From an uncultured Muribaculaceae bacterium (GTDB lineage Bacteria; Bacteroidota; Bacteroidia; Bacteroidales; Muribaculaceae): DNA of 64,000 nt. The stretch covers positions 1 through 64,000 of the forward strand of contig CALUMI010000012.1 of the NCBI GenBank assembly GCA_944321725.1, in the 5' to 3' direction. The notes beneath the pieces are model-generated. The model had not been told where the DNA came from, did no database searches, and was given only the letters and a program-made list of their open reading frames with translations. The position numbers were made by a program, and so were the translations under genes. Within the stretch, counting starts at the first letter, position 1, and every line of letters begins with the position of its first letter. Positions 37,009 through 46,911 of the stretch are shown piece by piece.

Positions 37009-37935
37009 TTATTTCAGCAGCCTGCCCTCACTTTTTAGATAATTTATAATAGGAATTAAAATTCCGTTAATAAACTGGCCGCTTTTTGCCGTACTGTAGT
37101 CTTTTGCTATTTCAACATACTCATTGATAGTCACTACTATAGGCACAGAGGGCACATACAACAATTCTGTAATCGCAACCAATAAAATAACAACATCCAT
37201 AAAGGCAAGCCTGTCTGTTTCCCACAAATCTTTTTGTACGAACTTGTCTATCAGCTGCATATACTCATCTTTATTCTCAACGGATAAAGAAAACAGTATG
37301 TCGGCATATTTCCTGTCCTCCTCGTCCTTGAATTTTGGCAGCAATCCATCGTAATCACCTTGCTCAATCCGTTTGATTGTCTTCAAAACAAAAGTGCCTG
37401 CCGTATTCAAGTCATCGTTCCAATACACTGATTTCGCCTCTAAGGCCTCCGCCAAATCATCATCAGGCAGCACAACTTTTTTCAATATCTGTCTCCATAA
37501 CTCAGCATCCTCCTCAAATGTAGAATTCTCTTTCGACATATATTCGGAATAAATATCCGACTGCAATATTTTGTCCAAAATCAGCCTTAAATACACCTCA
37601 CTGTCTTTCCACGAAACATTATGCTCCTTAACAAACTCCTGCAATTGCACGCAAGACTGCAACGTCTTTATAAATGAATTATCAATGAATTTTGTGTTCG
37701 GGAAAAGGTCCTCTTTAGTAGGAAGATATTTATTCTTGGCAATTTCAAGTCTTTTCTCCTGCAATGCCGTCAACTCAACAGGAAGGGACAATAGGTAATA
37801 ATACAACTCATAGGCCTTGTCAAGACTTGTTTCATACTCTTTTTTGGCATTGTCCAAAGTTTTAACAGACTGACTTATAAGATAAGAATAAACCATTTGC
37901 ACGGCTTTCACTCTTATTAGAATTCTATTTATCAT
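37009..37935 (-). CDS. nusB: Transcription antitermination factor NusB (long form)
   Basis: This 308-residue protein starts with the NusB RNA-binding arginine segment (NRILIRVKAVQMVYS) and ends with the NusB helical core (about 180-300, with VATVTINEYVEIAKDYSTAKS-like region containing SGQFINGILIP). It is about twice the length of E. coli NusB; the added central part is a feature of Bacteroidota members. NusB with NusE/S10 binds boxA in rRNA leaders. A consensus promoter lies just upstream. Confidence 0.88.
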   Translation of the reverse strand: MINRILIRVKAVQMVYSYLISQSVKTLDNAKKEYETSLDKAYELYYYLLSLPVELTALQEKRLEIAKNKYLPTKEDLFPNTKFIDNSFIKTLQSCVQLQEFVKEHNVSWKDSEVYLRLILDKILQSDIYSEYMSKENSTFEEDAELWRQILKKVVLPDDDLAEALEAKSVYWNDDLNTAGTFVLKTIKRIEQGDYDGLLPKFKDEEDRKYADILFSLSVENKDEYMQLIDKFVQKDLWETDRLAFMDVVILLVAITELLYVPSVPIVVTINEYVEIAKDYSTAKSGQFINGILIPIINYLKSEGRLLK

Positions 37936-37960
37936 TGTGCTATTTCTATAATTTACGGTA

Positions 37961-37992
37961 CAAAGTTAATCGCTTTTATCCAATTATTCAAA
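37961..37992 (-). promoter_or_regulatory. Consensus promoter of the nusB-yajC-ybbR-coaE unit
   Basis: On the minus strand, TTTG (37989-37992), exactly 20 bases, TAACTTTG (37961-37968). Both elements match the Bacteroidota consensus. The -33 lies inside the end of rlmB. The nusB ATG follows 25 bases after the -7 box. Confidence 0.75.
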
Positions 37993-38745
37993 TGCCGCAT
38001 TACGCTGTCTGACCACTTCATATATCATAATACCGGCGGCGACCGACACATTCAGCGAGCCGATAGTGCCACGCAGAGGGATAGCAGCAAAGCTGTCACA
38101 CTCTTTAAGGCATTCCGTAGAGATGCCTGTATCTTCCGCCCCCATAACAAGTGCGACAGGCAAGGTATAGTCAAAACCTGTGTATTGCGAGTTGCCTTTC
38201 TCAGTCGCGCCGACAACCGTTATCCCGCAATTTTTCAGATAACGTATCGCCATTCTGACGCTTTTTACTCTCGCCACAGGTATATGCAGCAAAGCGCCTG
38301 CCGATGTCTTAACAGAATCGGCGTTAACTGACACGCTGTTCTTCTCAGGGATTATAATGGCATCGACTCCGGCGCACTCGCATGTTCTTGCAATAGCCCC
38401 GAAATTTCTGACATCTGTAAGCCCGTCCAACACAACAATAAACGGATTTCTGCCACTCTCAAATATCTCCGGAACGACATTCTCTATCTCAGCGTAGGTC
38501 ACAGGCGAAAGAAACGCGACAACTCCCTGATGGTTTTTCCGCGTTATCCTGTTAATCTTCTCAACAGGCACTTTTTGCGCCACAATATCATATTCTTTAA
38601 TGACCGAAAGCAATTCAGGGACAAGCTCTCCCGACAAGTCTTTTTTTATCAGCACTTTGTCAATGTCCTTACCCGCTTTGACAGCTTCAATCACTGCTCT
38701 TATTCCAAATATGTAGTCCGAATTACTGTGCCGTTTATTTATCAT
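37984..38745 (-). CDS. rlmB: 23S rRNA (guanosine-2'-O)-methyltransferase RlmB-like
   Basis: This 253-residue SpoU/TrmH (SPOUT) methyltransferase has an N-terminal substrate-binding domain (about 10-85) and a knotted C-terminal domain. SAM-binding motifs are VLDGLTDVRNFGAIARTCE, LVMGAEDTGIS and IPLRGTIGSLNVSVAAGI. It would methylate G2251 of 23S rRNA in the peptidyl-transferase P loop. It overlaps recN by 11 bases at its start. A related RNA target cannot be excluded. Confidence 0.9.
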   Translation of the reverse strand: MINKRHSNSDYIFGIRAVIEAVKAGKDIDKVLIKKDLSGELVPELLSVIKEYDIVAQKVPVEKINRITRKNHQGVVAFLSPVTYAEIENVVPEIFESGRNPFIVVLDGLTDVRNFGAIARTCECAGVDAIIIPEKNSVSVNADSVKTSAGALLHIPVARVKSVRMAIRYLKNCGITVVGATEKGNSQYTGFDYTLPVALVMGAEDTGISTECLKECDSFAAIPLRGTIGSLNVSVAAGIMIYEVVRQRNAAFE

Positions 38746-40396
38746 AATTCAATAACGATTTTGCATTATTAATTGCCGCAGAATTTATTGTCGAGCCGCT
38801 AAGCATACCCGCAATTTCTTTCACACGCCCTTCCTTGTCCAACTCCTTTATATTCGATATCGTAGAATCGGAAATATCCTCTTTGTACACTTTATAATGA
38901 TGATTACCCAATGCCGCAACCTGTGGCAGATGAGTTATCGTTATCACCTGTATCTTTTCAGATATTTTCTTCATCATTCCACCGATTTTATTTGCGATGT
39001 CGCCCGACACGCCGGAATCCACCTCATCGAATATAATGGTTGGAAGCTGCATTTTATCGGCTATTATAGATTTTATACATAGCATAAGCCGCGACATCTC
39101 ACCACCGGAGGCAGTGCGTTCCACAGGCATCAATTCTTGATTTTTATTGAAAGAGAACAGCAGTCTTATTTTGTCTTGTCCGTTTTTACCATAACCGGAA
39201 TTGATGAACTCAATCATGCACGATAAATTTTTCATGCCCAACGGAACCGCCGTTTCCACAAGTCTGGAGGAAAAGTTTTTCGCGGCTGATTTTCGCGCCA
39301 AAGTTAGAGCGTCGGCCGCTTTTGACAAGCGGATTGTTGCATCTGCCAATTTCTTCTCAAGCTCTGAAATTTCCTCCTCCGAATTTTCTATCTCAAACAG
39401 CGATTTTTCAAAACCCGACTTTATATCCGCCAATTCGGTTACATCTTTGGCATGATAACGCTGCAACAAAGAGTATATGTCACTCAACTTGTCATTGATG
39501 CGCTCAAGCTCGTCAGGGTCGTCATTAAGCCTGTCAATATAAGAGTTCAATGTGTCAAATATGTCTTTAGCCTCAATATAAATGCTGTCTACACGTGAAG
39601 AAAGATTTTTTGAATCCTCAAAAATTTCCCCCAAACCCTCTATCTGTTGAGCCAAATATGACAAGCCGGATATGATTGAGTTATCATCATTTCCAAGTAT
39701 ATTCGACGAGTTCCACAAACGTTCTTTAATCTCCGAAACGTTTTCAAGCATCACTCTCGATTTCTCCATCTCATCCACCTTGTCGGGGTCAAGCTCCACC
39801 GACTCGAATTGCCTCAGCTGAAATCTGAAATATTCTTCATCCGATTTATTTTTCTCTATCCTTGACTTTGTTTCCTCAAGTTGCCTTTTTAAGGCAACAT
39901 ATTCGTTGTAGACTAACGTATATTCATTCCTCAATTTTTCATCTGAGGCAAGACTGTCAATAACCGCCAATTGATATTCAGGATTAAGCAGCAAAGCATT
40001 GCTATGTTGGGAATGGATGTCAACAAGTTTCATCGCCAAATCGGAAAGCGTTGACAGTGTGACCGGCGTGTCATTGATAAAGGCTCTCGACCTACCGTTG
40101 GGGAGCAATTCGCGGCGCAACATACACTCCGCATCGTCAGCGTCCAAATCGTTCTCTCTGAAAAAATCGCCCATTGAATAACCGCGTATATCAAATACCG
40201 CCTCCACAACGGTCTTCTTATCCGAATTACGTATTGATTTCACATCCGCACGTTGCCCAAGCAAAAGCGACAAGGCGCCCATTATTATTGATTTTCCGGC
40301 ACCTGTTTCTCCCGTAATGATAGACAGCCCGTCATACAAAGACATTTCCATCGAATCAATTAAAGCGTAATTTGAGATGGCAAGGCGTTTAAGCAT
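38735..40396 (-). CDS. recN: DNA repair protein RecN
   Basis: This 553-residue SMC-like ATPase acts in double-strand break repair. The Walker A GETGAGKS is at residues 29-36. Two coiled-coil stretches (about 155-235 and 315-370) flank a central region, and the ABC signature TASGGEMSRLMLCIK and Walker B TIIFDEVDSGVSG lie near the C-terminus. It lies 11 bases after the PorD-like gene. Confidence 0.95.
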   Translation of the reverse strand: MLKRLAISNYALIDSMEMSLYDGLSIITGETGAGKSIIMGALSLLLGQRADVKSIRNSDKKTVVEAVFDIRGYSMGDFFRENDLDADDAECMLRRELLPNGRSRAFINDTPVTLSTLSDLAMKLVDIHSQHSNALLLNPEYQLAVIDSLASDEKLRNEYTLVYNEYVALKRQLEETKSRIEKNKSDEEYFRFQLRQFESVELDPDKVDEMEKSRVMLENVSEIKERLWNSSNILGNDDNSIISGLSYLAQQIEGLGEIFEDSKNLSSRVDSIYIEAKDIFDTLNSYIDRLNDDPDELERINDKLSDIYSLLQRYHAKDVTELADIKSGFEKSLFEIENSEEEISELEKKLADATIRLSKAADALTLARKSAAKNFSSRLVETAVPLGMKNLSCMIEFINSGYGKNGQDKIRLLFSFNKNQELMPVERTASGGEMSRLMLCIKSIIADKMQLPTIIFDEVDSGVSGDIANKIGGMMKKISEKIQVITITHLPQVAALGNHHYKVYKEDISDSTISNIKELDKEGRVKEIAGMLSGSTINSAAINNAKSLLNYDK

Positions 40397-40407
40397 ATCA
40401 ATAAGAC

Positions 40408-41322
40408 TTAATTATTTGTTTGTTCCTCTTTTATCTGATTCAACCGTTGTGTTTCAGTAGGATATAAAGAATACAGCAACTCATAGACCGATTGACGCTC
40501 ACTCTGATTGGATTTGGAATACACATTTACCAATTCATCCAATTTTGCGTCTTTGAACATCGACAAAGCCACCGACATGGGAGCCACCTCATAAACCTTT
40601 TTCAATATGTCCAACGATTGCGTAATAACCGCCTTTCCTTTATCAGGACTGAGAACCATCTCATCAAGACCTTTACGATGATAATTATAAACCAAAGTAC
40701 GCATTTCTTTGGTTGAATTGTCGGTAAAAGCGCTGAGCACAGCACTTCGATTTTTGTTGTCCTCAAATGCTTTCCAACCGCTCTCTCCCGAACTTTGAGC
40801 CAATGTTACCACATTTGCGGCTTTCTCATAGTATAAATCGCCGCCATTAGGTGAGAAACTGTCAAAATCCATAGCCAAAATAAAATAAGCGTAAAAATTA
40901 AGGATTGCTGTCAGGTTGCTCTCCATTGTATTTTCAGAGAAAACCAACGGCTCATTTTCCTGATATTCAAATTCTATATTTGAATCTTTAAAGTTAATCA
41001 AAGTCGTGGTATACGAGCTGTTGTAGACCGGACGAGTGGACTGCACCTGTAAATCGCCCGACATTGTAGTACCGTCATATTCACTTATCGTAAAAAACAA
41101 TCTACACTCAATCCTTTCATTCACAAGAAATTGAGCATTACCCCACTGATTATTGTTCATATATTCGGTAATCGCTTCTTGCAAAGTAGTGAATACACTT
41201 TTATCGGTACCTGATATTTTGTCGCTATTAATCTCTACCGTACAGTTAAGTTCTTGCGCATTACTCATTCCGACAGTAAAAATCAATAAGACTACAATCA
41301 CCAAATATTTTAGCCTCAACAT
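40408..41322 (-). CDS. DUF4835 family protein (PorD-like)
   Basis: This 304-residue exported protein has a signal peptide ending near SNAQE (residues 20-23) and matches the DUF4835 family, members of which are annotated as PorD of the type IX secretion system in Porphyromonas relatives. Conserved features are ELNCTVEINSDKI, the segment WGNAQFLVNERIEC, and LNFYAYFILAMDFDSFSPNGG. No other Por/Gld secretion gene is in the window except the GldB-like lipoprotein. It overlaps coaBC by 7 bases, a gene order often kept in Bacteroidota. Confidence 0.82.
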   Translation of the reverse strand: MLRLKYLVIVVLLIFTVGMSNAQELNCTVEINSDKISGTDKSVFTTLQEAITEYMNNNQWGNAQFLVNERIECRLFFTISEYDGTTMSGDLQVQSTRPVYNSSYTTTLINFKDSNIEFEYQENEPLVFSENTMESNLTAILNFYAYFILAMDFDSFSPNGGDLYYEKAANVVTLAQSSGESGWKAFEDNKNRSAVLSAFTDNSTKEMRTLVYNYHRKGLDEMVLSPDKGKAVITQSLDILKKVYEVAPMSVALSMFKDAKLDELVNVYSKSNQSERQSVYELLYSLYPTETQRLNQIKEEQTNN

Positions 41323-42518
41323 AATTTTTCCTTAATAAAATCGACAATATCAGCCGCAACTTCTTTCTTTGGTTTCAACTCATATCTGTGCGCGTCACCA
41401 TTGCGTTCAATGATTGTCACTTTATTGGTGTCAACCCCAAAACATGAATTTTTATCGGCCAACGAGTTAAGAACAATAAAATCAAGATTTTTTCTTTTTA
41501 TCTTGTCTTTCGCATTTTCAGTTTCGTTATCTGTTTCAAGAGCAAATCCGACCAATAATTGATGCCCTTTCTTCAGCTCTCCCAATTTAGCCGCTATGTC
41601 AGGATTCTTTTTCAACCGGAGAACAGGATTATCGGTTTTCTCACGCTTGATTTTATGCTCCACATATTCTTCCGGAGCATAATCGGCGACAGCCGCACAC
41701 ATAACCGCGACATCACAACCATCAAACTCCTTTATGGCAACATCACACATTTGAGTCGCAGACTCGACACTTATCACTCTGATACGCGGATGATTGCATG
41801 TTATAGCGACAGGGCCGCTCACCAAAACGACCTCAGCACCCCTTGACGCAAATTCCTCCGCAATGGCATACCCCATTTTCCCGGATGAATAATTGCCTAT
41901 AAATCTCACCGGGTCAATTCGCTCATAAGTCGGACCTGCCGTAACCAAAACTTTTTTCCCCGCCAACTCCGCTGAAAGAGAAAAGAAACGCTCGACCACA
42001 GAAAAAATATTTTCAGGTTCCTCCATACGGCCCTTGCCGACAAGATGGCTTGCCAACTCTCCGGCGGCAGGCTGTATGATATGATTACCATAGCTGCGCA
42101 ACAATTCTATGTTTCGCGATGTGGAAGGATGGGCAAACATATCCAAGTCCATCGCCGGAGCCACAAACACGGGAGCTTTAGCCGACAAATAAGTAGTAAC
42201 AAGCATATTGTCAGCCACTCCATTGGCCATTTTTGCAATCGTTGAGGCTGTGGCGGGAGCAATAACCATGGCATCCGCCCACAATCCCAAATCGACATGG
42301 CTGTTCCATGCGCCTGTATTGGCCGTAAAAAATTCGCTTATCACAGGTCTGCCGCTTAACGCCGACAAAGTGACAGGCGTAATAAATTCCCTGCCTGCCG
42401 GAGTAATTACCACTTGCACCTCCGCCCCTGCCTTTACAAACAATCTCAACAAAGAAACTGATTTGTAAGCCGCAATACCGCCTGTGATTCCCAATATGAC
42501 ATGCTTGCCTTTCAGCAT
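41316..42518 (-). CDS. coaBC: Bifunctional phosphopantothenoylcysteine decarboxylase / phosphopantothenate-cysteine ligase
   Basis: This 400-residue fusion performs two steps of coenzyme A synthesis. The N-terminal CoaC part (about 1-180) is an FMN flavoprotein, with GGIAAYKSVSLLR, the catalytic His in NSHVDLGLWADAMVIAPA and the PAMDLDM motif. The C-terminal CoaB part (about 190-400) uses CTP, with VTAGPTYERIDPVRFIGN and the KIKREK-type lysine region. It is part of the dnaN unit. Confidence 0.95.
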   Translation of the reverse strand: MLKGKHVILGITGGIAAYKSVSLLRLFVKAGAEVQVVITPAGREFITPVTLSALSGRPVISEFFTANTGAWNSHVDLGLWADAMVIAPATASTIAKMANGVADNMLVTTYLSAKAPVFVAPAMDLDMFAHPSTSRNIELLRSYGNHIIQPAAGELASHLVGKGRMEEPENIFSVVERFFSLSAELAGKKVLVTAGPTYERIDPVRFIGNYSSGKMGYAIAEEFASRGAEVVLVSGPVAITCNHPRIRVISVESATQMCDVAIKEFDGCDVAVMCAAVADYAPEEYVEHKIKREKTDNPVLRLKKNPDIAAKLGELKKGHQLLVGFALETDNETENAKDKIKRKNLDFIVLNSLADKNSCFGVDTNKVTIIERNGDAHRYELKPKKEVAADIVDFIKEKLC

Positions 42519-42520
42519 CG

Positions 42521-43282
42521 TTATTTCATCCTCAATTTAATGTTTGTCAGCACATTTTTAGTGTTTTGCGGGAAATCGCCTTGCATTATCCAGCCAAAAT
42601 AACCGCAATCTTTTTTCAGGACGTCGACAACCGGTTGCCCTTTGTATTTGCCGAAATTGAACACCTCCACATTGTTGTCGTTAAGTATTATTCTTCCCGC
42701 CAAATCGACATTGCGGTTCTGCGCCGAGTATTTAGCCAAAAAATCGACATCGTTCTCAAGTGAAGGATAACGGTCAAGCTGAGCCTGAAGCACCTCATAA
42801 GTAGCTTCAGTATCGGCATTGGCAGAATGCGCATTGTCCAAATCTTTGTTGCAATAAAATTTATATGCGGCCGTCAGAGTGCGTTGCTCCATTTTATGGA
42901 AAATGGTCTGAATATCAATAAATTTTCTTTTTGATATATCAAAATTCACACCGGCTCTCAAAAACTCCTCCACAAGCAGAGGGATATCAAACCTGTTACT
43001 GTTAAATCCGGCGAAATCACACCCCTCGAAGTCATTCGCAAGTTGTTTGGCCACTTGCTTAAACAGCGGCTTGTCCTTGACATCATCATCCGTGATATGA
43101 TGTATAGCAGTGGCACTCTCCGGAATGTGCATACCCGGATTGACGCGCACTGTCTTCCTTATTTCCGAGCCATCCGGCATAACTTTTATATATGACAGCT
43201 CCACTATCCTGTCATTAGTTATGTTGATGCCTGTGGTTTCCAAGTCAAAGAAAACCAATGGCCTTTTCAAGTTCAATTTCAT
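42521..43282 (-). CDS. DnaQ-like 3'-5' exonuclease
   Basis: This 253-residue DEDDh exonuclease has motif I FFDLETTGI (acidic Asp13 and Glu15), motif II GFNSNRFDIPLL and motif III HSANADTEATYEVL. A C-terminal 60-residue part (FNFGKYKGQPVVDVLKKD) resembles the small domain found in putative quorum-like DUF3820 proteins. It lies between dnaN and coaBC with gaps of only 2 and 9 bases, consistent with a proofreading or repair role alongside the sliding clamp. Whether it is the Pol III epsilon subunit is not certain. Confidence 0.88.
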   Translation of the reverse strand: MKLNLKRPLVFFDLETTGINITNDRIVELSYIKVMPDGSEIRKTVRVNPGMHIPESATAIHHITDDDVKDKPLFKQVAKQLANDFEGCDFAGFNSNRFDIPLLVEEFLRAGVNFDISKRKFIDIQTIFHKMEQRTLTAAYKFYCNKDLDNAHSANADTEATYEVLQAQLDRYPSLENDVDFLAKYSAQNRNVDLAGRIILNDNNVEVFNFGKYKGQPVVDVLKKDCGYFGWIMQGDFPQNTKNVLTNIKLRMK

Positions 43283-43291
43283 TTTTAAACG

Positions 43292-44416
43292 CTACAATGA
43301 AGGAATCATCATCGGCATCAACAACACAAGCAAATCCTCATTCTCCTTTTGCTCCACAGGCAAGAACAAACCGGGACGCGCAGGATCGGATATCTTAATG
43401 ACTATATTGTCGACTCCGACATTATTAAGCACCTCTATAATTTTGTCTTTATTAAATCCCATCGACAGATTTTCTCCCGAATACTCACATGCAAGGCATT
43501 CTTCCGCAGATGTTGAATATTCCACATCCTGAGCCTTGATAAAAATATTATTATCAGAGAACTGCAACTGAACCAATCCGCCATCTGTCGCAAAAATTCC
43601 GACACGCTTAATGGCATTCAAGAACAGTTGCCTGTCAACTGTAATTTCATATGGATTATTATGTGGGATTACAGCGTTGTAATTAGGATACTTGCCATTG
43701 ATGAAACGGCATACCAAAGTATAAGTTTCCGTTTCAAACGACACACTTTTAGAGTCAAACGCGACTTTTACCTCCCCCTCTTCTTTTGCAAGTATGCTCG
43801 ACAGAATGCTTGCGGGCTTTGTAGGCAGAATAAATGACCCCTCTATACCCGGAGCGACACTGCTATTTATATATCTCACCAATTTATGGGTGTCGGAAGC
43901 GACAAAGACTATCGAGTCAGGCTTTATATCCCATAAAATACCCATCATAATCGGGCGCATTGTATCAGTTCCGGCGGCAAACACCGTCTTGTCGATACTT
44001 TTAGGTATCTCATTAGCCGGTATCCGCATCTCAAATTTCTCCTCACCGGACTCTTCCATTTGCGGAAACTCATCGCCATTAACTCCGACAAACTTATAAT
44101 CTCCATTCTGATACTGCAAATGAATTTCATAAGTATCCTCATTTATCTCAAACGTCATCCCCTGATCGGGCAATTCTTTCAAAAGGTCAAGAATGCGCTT
44201 AACATTGAGAGCAAAAGAGCCTTCCCCCTCCGCCTCAAGAAGCTCAATACGGGCAATTACAGTATTCTCCTTATCAGTTCCCGTGACCACCAAAATGTTA
44301 TTCTTCAATGTGAAAAGAAAATTATCAAGAATGGCAATCGCATTCTTTGAGCTAACAACTTTATTGACAGCCGACAAGTGAGTAAGCAACGTTTTGCTTG
44401 AGATAGTAAATTTCAT
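43292..44416 (-). CDS. dnaN: DNA polymerase III beta subunit (sliding clamp)
   Basis: This 374-residue protein has the three-domain clamp fold. Recognisable segments are MKFTISSKTLLTHLSAVNKV at the start, FILPTKPASILSSIL in the middle and the C-terminal hydrophobic end LVLLMPMM. It tethers the polymerase to DNA as a dimeric ring. It heads the unit dnaN, exonuclease, coaBC, porD-like, recN and rlmB, and has a consensus promoter. Its separation from dnaA is common in Bacteroidota. Confidence 0.97.
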   Translation of the reverse strand: MKFTISSKTLLTHLSAVNKVVSSKNAIAILDNFLFTLKNNILVVTGTDKENTVIARIELLEAEGEGSFALNVKRILDLLKELPDQGMTFEINEDTYEIHLQYQNGDYKFVGVNGDEFPQMEESGEEKFEMRIPANEIPKSIDKTVFAAGTDTMRPIMMGILWDIKPDSIVFVASDTHKLVRYINSSVAPGIEGSFILPTKPASILSSILAKEEGEVKVAFDSKSVSFETETYTLVCRFINGKYPNYNAVIPHNNPYEITVDRQLFLNAIKRVGIFATDGGLVQLQFSDNNIFIKAQDVEYSTSAEECLACEYSGENLSMGFNKDKIIEVLNNVGVDNIVIKISDPARPGLFLPVEQKENEDLLVLLMPMMIPSL

Positions 44417-44454
44417 ATTTATTTATAATTTCTATATTATACAACAATGATTTA

Positions 44455-44486
44455 CAAAGATAATGCAAATAGCAGGTAAAACCAAA
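44455..44486 (-). promoter_or_regulatory. Consensus promoter of the dnaN unit
   Basis: On the minus strand, TTTG (44483-44486), exactly 20 bases, TATCTTTG (44455-44462). Both elements fit the Bacteroidota consensus. The dnaN ATG follows 38 bases after the -7 box. Confidence 0.78.
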
Positions 44487-44494
44487 AATAAATT

Positions 44495-45331
44495 TCAGTG
44501 CCTGCTCAAAGTCACAGAATCATCATTTATACTGATTCGGCCTCTTTTATAAAGAAATCCCAACGCTTTCTTAAAATCCTTTTTACTGCACTGGAATATT
44601 TCCTTTATCTCCGAAGGCTGCGATGAGTCTGTCAAATCCATTCTGCCTCCATTGGCGTTGAGATACGCCGTAATCCTGTCAACCAAAGCAAATACCCGGT
44701 CGCCCGTAGTTTCTCTCAGCGTCACATCAATTTTGCCATCCTCTCTAACATTTTTGACAAAGCCTTGCAGCCTGTCGCCCGGCAAAACCGGGTCAAACAA
44801 ATCGTTATTGTAGACAATCCCCCAAAACAAATTGTCAACAATCATTTTCATGCCTAAATCAGTTTTTTGGACAGCAAGCAAATCCACAGCATCGCCAACT
44901 TCATATTTAGGGATTTTATTCCCCACAAATTTGTTCAATTTGGTAGAGCCCACAATCCTGCCTGATTCTTTATCGAAATAAGCATAAACAATGCAGCGGT
45001 CACCTTTTTTTATAGGAGCCTGCTGCTCCCTGAACGGCACAAGCAAATCTTTAAGCAATCCCCAATCCATGAATGCTCCGAATTTTGTGGTTTCTATCGC
45101 TTTAAGCATTCCGAACTCTCCCACTTCAATGAGAGGACGCTCTGTAGTTGCGACAACCCTATCCTCAGAATCGCAATATACAAACACTTCCACCTCGTCC
45201 CCCTCTTTCGCATCCTCAGGCACATATTTGCGCGGCATCAATATTTCGCCAAATTCTCCACCGTCCAAATAAGCGCCGAATTCCACAGTTTTTATAATTC
45301 TAAGATTATTGATTTTTCCAATTTTTACCAT
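44495..45331 (-). CDS. CvfB-like S1-domain RNA-binding protein
   Basis: This 278-residue cytoplasmic protein has consecutive S1-like OB folds (about 1-60, 65-135, 150-210) and a C-terminal winged helix (about 220-275, with QCSKKDFKKALGFLYKRGRI). This is the CvfB family architecture. CvfB of Gram-positive bacteria binds RNA and affects virulence gene expression. Here it is a lone minus-strand gene divergent from the DUF3298 lipoprotein, with no recognisable promoter box between them. Confidence 0.87.
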   Translation of the reverse strand: MVKIGKINNLRIIKTVEFGAYLDGGEFGEILMPRKYVPEDAKEGDEVEVFVYCDSEDRVVATTERPLIEVGEFGMLKAIETTKFGAFMDWGLLKDLLVPFREQQAPIKKGDRCIVYAYFDKESGRIVGSTKLNKFVGNKIPKYEVGDAVDLLAVQKTDLGMKMIVDNLFWGIVYNNDLFDPVLPGDRLQGFVKNVREDGKIDVTLRETTGDRVFALVDRITAYLNANGGRMDLTDSSQPSEIKEIFQCSKKDFKKALGFLYKRGRISINDDSVTLSRH

Positions 45332-45419
45332 AACTTTACGAATAATTTACATTGCGAATATCGCTATAAAATTCAAATTACGCGCAATTATACAGTGATT
45401 TTATTATAACTATTTAGGT

Positions 45420-46265
45420 ATGAACAGCATACACATGTCACATAAAGTTATCTTCATAATAGCCGCATTAGAGATACTATTCCTGCTGGGTTGCAACAGA
45501 CACAAATCAAGCACAAATGGCAACAACACAACAAGCCTGCAAATGGATACTGTAGAGTATAGCGACTCTTTGAACGACCAAATCAACAACAAAATAATTG
45601 TCACCATAAATGCGGTTTTACCCGTAGAAAAAAATTCAACCAAGCCAGAACCATTATCAAAACTCATATCAGAAACAATATTTAATATTGCCAACGACAC
45701 TACAGCCGGCAATATCCAAACAACAATAAAAAAATACGCGCAAAGCATCTTAGACTCGTACCGTACTCCTGACAATGACAACATTGCCATACCTCAATAT
45801 AAAAATGAAAACGCCACGATTTATAAATACGAAATAATCAACGATGTAAAACCAATATACGACAACGCCTCAATTCTGTGCTTTTGTCGGACATCCGAAA
45901 TGAAGAAAAACGGCAAACAAACAATATTGTCAAAATATTATTATTCTTTCAACCGAACAAACAACACAAGAATAAGCGTAACCGACATATTCAATTACGA
46001 AGACATCAATATCATCAACAGCCTGCTAAAAGACAAGCTCATGCGGCAAGAGCAAGTCGAATCGCAGTCACAGCTTATCGACATGGGATATTTCAACATA
46101 GAAAACCTCGAAGTCAACAACAATCTATACTTCACCGACAAAGGAATAGTATTCAACTACGAGCCATTCGAAATAGCATGTTACGCAATAGGAGAAGTGA
46201 GCATCGAATTAGATTATGAAATATTAAAGCCTTATCTTAAACAGGACTTTACAAACAATCAATAA
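45420..46265 (+). CDS. DUF3298 domain lipoprotein (RsiV-like C-terminal domain)
   Basis: This 281-residue protein has a lipoprotein signal ending FLLGC (Cys25). A DUF3298/RsiV-type domain lies near the C-terminus (about 175-275: ISVTDIFNYED and FTDKGIVFNYEPFEIACYAI). In Bacillus the RsiV version senses lysozyme, but here there is no sigma factor beside it, so the role is unknown. The rsmG gene follows after 13 bases. Confidence 0.8.
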   Translation: MNSIHMSHKVIFIIAALEILFLLGCNRHKSSTNGNNTTSLQMDTVEYSDSLNDQINNKIIVTINAVLPVEKNSTKPEPLSKLISETIFNIANDTTAGNIQTTIKKYAQSILDSYRTPDNDNIAIPQYKNENATIYKYEIINDVKPIYDNASILCFCRTSEMKKNGKQTILSKYYYSFNRTNNTRISVTDIFNYEDINIINSLLKDKLMRQEQVESQSQLIDMGYFNIENLEVNNNLYFTDKGIVFNYEPFEIACYAIGEVSIELDYEILKPYLKQDFTNNQ

Positions 46266-46278
46266 ATATAACCAGACA

Positions 46279-46899
46279 ATGGACGAAATTCTTAAGTATT
46301 TTCATAATCTGTCAGATAACCAAATCTGGCAATTTGAGAAATTAGGATTACTATATCCGGAATGGAACGAGAAAATCAATGTGATTTCAAGAAAGGACAT
46401 CGATAATCTGTACACCAATCATATTCTGCATTCTTTAAGCATCGCAAAATACACAGATTTTAAGCCCGGAACCCATGTTCTTGATTTAGGAACCGGAGGC
46501 GGACTACCCGGCATACCATTGGCCATAATTTTTCCGGACACAAACTTTTTGTTAATCGACCGTATCGGAAAAAAAATTACAGTGGCAAAAGACATTGCCG
46601 AAAAAATAAACCTGAAAAACGTATCATTCGGGCATTGCGACGCAGCAGAAGTCAAAGAAAAATTCGACTTCGTCGTTTCACGCGCGGTAATGCCGTTAGA
46701 CCGCCTGACAGCATCTGTGCGCAACAAAATAAAGAATGTCGTCATCAACAGCATACCCAACGGCTTGATTTGTCTGAAAGGCGGCGAGCTAAAAGAGGAA
46801 TTGGCAAAAATCAGGCACGACTACACCATAGTCAACATATCCGACTATTTTGGCGAAGAGTTTTTCACGACAAAAAAAATTATTCATGTTTATCTATAA
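46279..46899 (+). CDS. rsmG: 16S rRNA (guanine527-N7)-methyltransferase
   Basis: This 206-residue SAM-dependent methyltransferase modifies G527 of 16S rRNA, where loss confers low-level streptomycin resistance. The N-terminal NVISRKDIDNLYTNHILHSL, the SAM loop VLDLGTGGGLPGIPLA and FDFVVSRAVMPL are intact. A metallo-hydrolase gene follows after 12 bases. Confidence 0.95.
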   Translation: MDEILKYFHNLSDNQIWQFEKLGLLYPEWNEKINVISRKDIDNLYTNHILHSLSIAKYTDFKPGTHVLDLGTGGGLPGIPLAIIFPDTNFLLIDRIGKKITVAKDIAEKINLKNVSFGHCDAAEVKEKFDFVVSRAVMPLDRLTASVRNKIKNVVINSIPNGLICLKGGELKEELAKIRHDYTIVNISDYFGEEFFTTKKIIHVYL

Positions 46900-46911
46900 A
46901 ACCTGTACATC